Shown here: piece after piece, positions 62,389 through 64,000 of the stretch | How the letters are laid out: each line of letters starts with the position of its first letter | Numbering within the stretch: position 1 is the stretch's first letter | NCBI GenBank assembly: GCA_025698865.1 | Contig: JAILWQ010000003.1 | Coordinates: forward strand, 248,001-312,000 | Reading direction: 5' to 3' | Origin: Erythrobacter sp. | GTDB lineage: Bacteria; Pseudomonadota; Alphaproteobacteria; Sphingomonadales; Sphingomonadaceae | DNA: 64,000 nt | Translations under genes and position numbers: made by a program | The notes under the pieces: model-generated | Databases searched by the model: none | Told to the model about the DNA's origin: nothing | The model's input: only the letters and a program-made list of their open reading frames with translations

Positions 62389-63845
62389 TTGCCTCTGATC
62401 CTCCTGAACCTGTCGCGCATGCGCTTCAGCCGGCTCCCCTTGCGGAAAAGACCGCCCTTGGCAAACGGCTCGAACATGTCCTCGGGATCCTCGGGGTCGA
62501 GAAGCGCGCTCGTCGCGAGTGTTTCCTCGATATCGCTAAGCTCCGGAGGACGATAGCGCACGAGATTGCGTCCCCCCTCCGGCGTGATCGAGTGATGGAT
62601 CAGCGCCGTCATCGATCCATGGCGCTCGAGCAGTTCGGGCATCTGCGCCTCGTCCAGTCCGCAATGCTCCGCCAGCAGCGAGTGCCGCAGTGTCGTGATC
62701 GCAGATCGAGCGTGTTCGTTGCCGGGTCGCGCCGCATCGATGAACACGTCGCATTCGCTGTCGAGGCCCATCGACCGGTTGTTCATATTGGCCGAGCCGA
62801 TCCGGAATATCTCGTCGTCCACGATCAGGATCTTCGCGTGGACATAGATCGGCGTGATCCCGGAATAGGGACTCCAGATCGAGAAACGCTCCTTGGTGTC
62901 CGCCGCCTCGATACAGCGCACCAGTTCCGCCCGCGCATGATCCATCGCCTGTTTCTCGAGCCAGCCATCGGCGCTCGACGGGTGGACGATAACGATCTCT
63001 GGCGGATCGTCCTCCTGCACGCGCTCGAGAATGACTTCGGCGATAGCGCGCGACGCGAAATACTGGCTTTCGGCATAGATGAACTTCTTCGCCCGCCGGA
63101 TCTGCGCGACGAACAGCTCTTCCACCTCCTTGACCTTTTCCCAGTCCCGATGCGCGGCGCGGGTCCGGGCGATGCCGACCTCGACGTTCTCGAAAGTCGT
63201 GTCGAGATCGTCCGGCCAGAGGCTTTCGGCCGGCGGCGTAACTTTTTTCAGAGGCCTGCCGCCGGCACGCACCCAACGGTCCCGGCCGAGATCGCTCAGA
63301 GCCTCGGCGACCTCGCCCTCCATGATCATGGAGGCGTCATGCCACGGATCGTATTTGCGGCCGTTTGGGGTGCGCCGCTTCGGCTCGTCCTCAGGGTGAT
63401 CGCGCGTGTCCCAGCGCTTGCCGGTCATGTCGATGCACCCGCAGACGGCAATCGAGCTGTCGAGGATGGCCAGTTTCTGATGGTGGCTGCATCCGACCGG
63501 ATGCGCGCTGTCGAACTTGAAGTCGATCCGGCGATGCCGCGCCCATCGCAGGAGGTCCCACCACATCGAGCCGCGGAACGTAAACTTGAAGACGCCGAAA
63601 CTCCATTTGAGAATGCGGACCTCCAGCTTCGGGCGATGACGGACGAGCCAGGCGATGAACCCGCCGAGCCGCGCCGGATACTTGTCTTTCCACCCGCGTT
63701 GCCACCAGCTGCGCCCTTCGGCGAGGTGGATGCGTGTGTCGAAATCCCATCCGATCAGAAAGATGCGATGACGCGCATTGAGCATGACCGCCTGCATCGC
63801 CGCGAAATAATGCGCGGCGTCGATCACGACCCGGGCGCGCTTCAC
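62385..63845 (-). CDS. Phospholipase D/cardiolipin synthase family protein
   Basis: 486 residues from the first canonical start, a GTG at 63845. Two HKD motifs are intact: HHQKLAILDSSIAVCG and VHAKILIVDDEIFRIGSANMNNRSMGLDSE. The frame stays open upstream and encodes VEPGVWRYAKVKRARVVIDAA, which looks like the usual N-terminus of this family (EPG..W...A). No ATG, GTG or TTG precedes it in that frame; an ATC at 63926 has a G-rich stretch ahead. The true start may therefore lie upstream of 63845. The enzyme would act on phospholipids at the membrane. Confidence 0.88.
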   Translation of the reverse strand: MKRARVVIDAAHYFAAMQAVMLNARHRIFLIGWDFDTRIHLAEGRSWWQRGWKDKYPARLGGFIAWLVRHRPKLEVRILKWSFGVFKFTFRGSMWWDLLRWARHRRIDFKFDSAHPVGCSHHQKLAILDSSIAVCGCIDMTGKRWDTRDHPEDEPKRRTPNGRKYDPWHDASMIMEGEVAEALSDLGRDRWVRAGGRPLKKVTPPAESLWPDDLDTTFENVEVGIARTRAAHRDWEKVKEVEELFVAQIRRAKKFIYAESQYFASRAIAEVILERVQEDDPPEIVIVHPSSADGWLEKQAMDHARAELVRCIEAADTKERFSIWSPYSGITPIYVHAKILIVDDEIFRIGSANMNNRSMGLDSECDVFIDAARPGNEHARSAITTLRHSLLAEHCGLDEAQMPELLERHGSMTALIHHSITPEGGRNLVRYRPPELSDIEETLATSALLDPEDPEDMFEPFAKGGLFRKGSRLKRMRDRFRRIRGK

Positions 63846-63948
63846 CTTCGCGTAACGCCATACACCCGGCTCGACACTGTCGTCGAGCCGAGTCTCAGCG
63901 ACCTGCTTGTTCTTTACGATGTCGATCGGACCAGCCCCCGGATCTCGA

Positions 63949-64000
63949 CTATTCCTTGGCGTCTTCCTTCTTCTCCGGGGTCACTTCCGCCTCGGCCTTT
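63949..64000 (-). CDS. C-terminal end of an unidentified protein
   Basis: Only the last 16 codons are inside the window: KAEAEVTPEKKEDAKE and TAG. The tail is highly charged and likely disordered. The protein cannot be identified from this. It would be the gene upstream of the phospholipase-D-family gene on the same strand. Confidence 0.45.
   Translation of the reverse strand, partial: KAEAEVTPEKKEDAKE

Overview
The window is high-GC DNA, densely packed on both strands with many 4-bp ATGA/GTGA gene overlaps. Several features point to an alphaproteobacterium of the order Sphingomonadales (Erythrobacteraceae/Sphingomonadaceae type): the recG/sdhE/mfd neighbourhood, a DivL-type kinase with Tyr in place of His, the tsaE-amgK-murU-addB-addA string, an exosortase of the sphingomonad type, and a head-spike-base protein of the RcGTA family. 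This placement comes from gene content alone; no 16S gene is present.

Positions 1-32,069 are an exopolysaccharide (EPS) locus. It holds a truncated EpsI protein and an exosortase, three membrane acyltransferases, a GH16 glycanase, GalE, a Wzc-like tyrosine autokinase, a GMC oxidoreductase, several GT2 and GT4 glycosyltransferases, a Wzy/WaaL-like membrane protein, a pyruvyl transferase-like protein, a beta-propeller glycosidase-like protein, a Wzx-like flippase and a TonB-like protein. An outer-membrane export porin and a priming glycosyltransferase are not in the window.

Two unusual modules sit inside this locus. The first, at 16,301-24,583, is a complete lasso-peptide gene cluster. It contains a 46-residue precursor (absent from long-ORF calling), split B1 (PqqD-like) and B2 (transglutaminase-like protease) proteins, an Asn-synthetase-like cyclase, an HPr-kinase-like kinase, an ABC exporter, a translationally coupled GT4 glycosyltransferase and a divergent PF14907-type nucleotidyltransferase. 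The precursor has the canonical leader YxxPxLxxxGxxxxxT, a predicted Gly1-Asp9 ring and a C-terminal Ser. With the kinase and nucleotidyltransferase this predicts a phosphorylated and possibly glycosylated lasso peptide. A terminator-like hairpin separates the precursor from the enzyme genes. The second module, at 11,446-13,772, is a gene for a gene-transfer-agent (GTA)/phage-type head-spike base protein overlapping a gene for a Pro-rich-linker protein with a degenerate SGNH-like core. Both lie at the head of a probable EPS operon with a glycosyltransferase, the GMC oxidoreductase and the autokinase.

Positions 32,119-64,000 are mostly housekeeping. They run recG, sdhE, mfd, an EAL phosphodiesterase, nadK, tRNA-Asn, secA, a small secreted protein, argJ, an inositol-monophosphatase-family gene and trxA. 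A tight minus-strand operon follows: divL, tsaE, amgK, murU, addB, addA. Then come ahcY with a perfect 20-bp upstream palindrome, a peroxiredoxin, a MASE1-PAS-GGDEF diguanylate cyclase, folE, a phospholipase-D-family gene with an ambiguous start, and the last codons of a further gene. I saw no CRISPR arrays, rRNA genes, insertion sequences or transposases.
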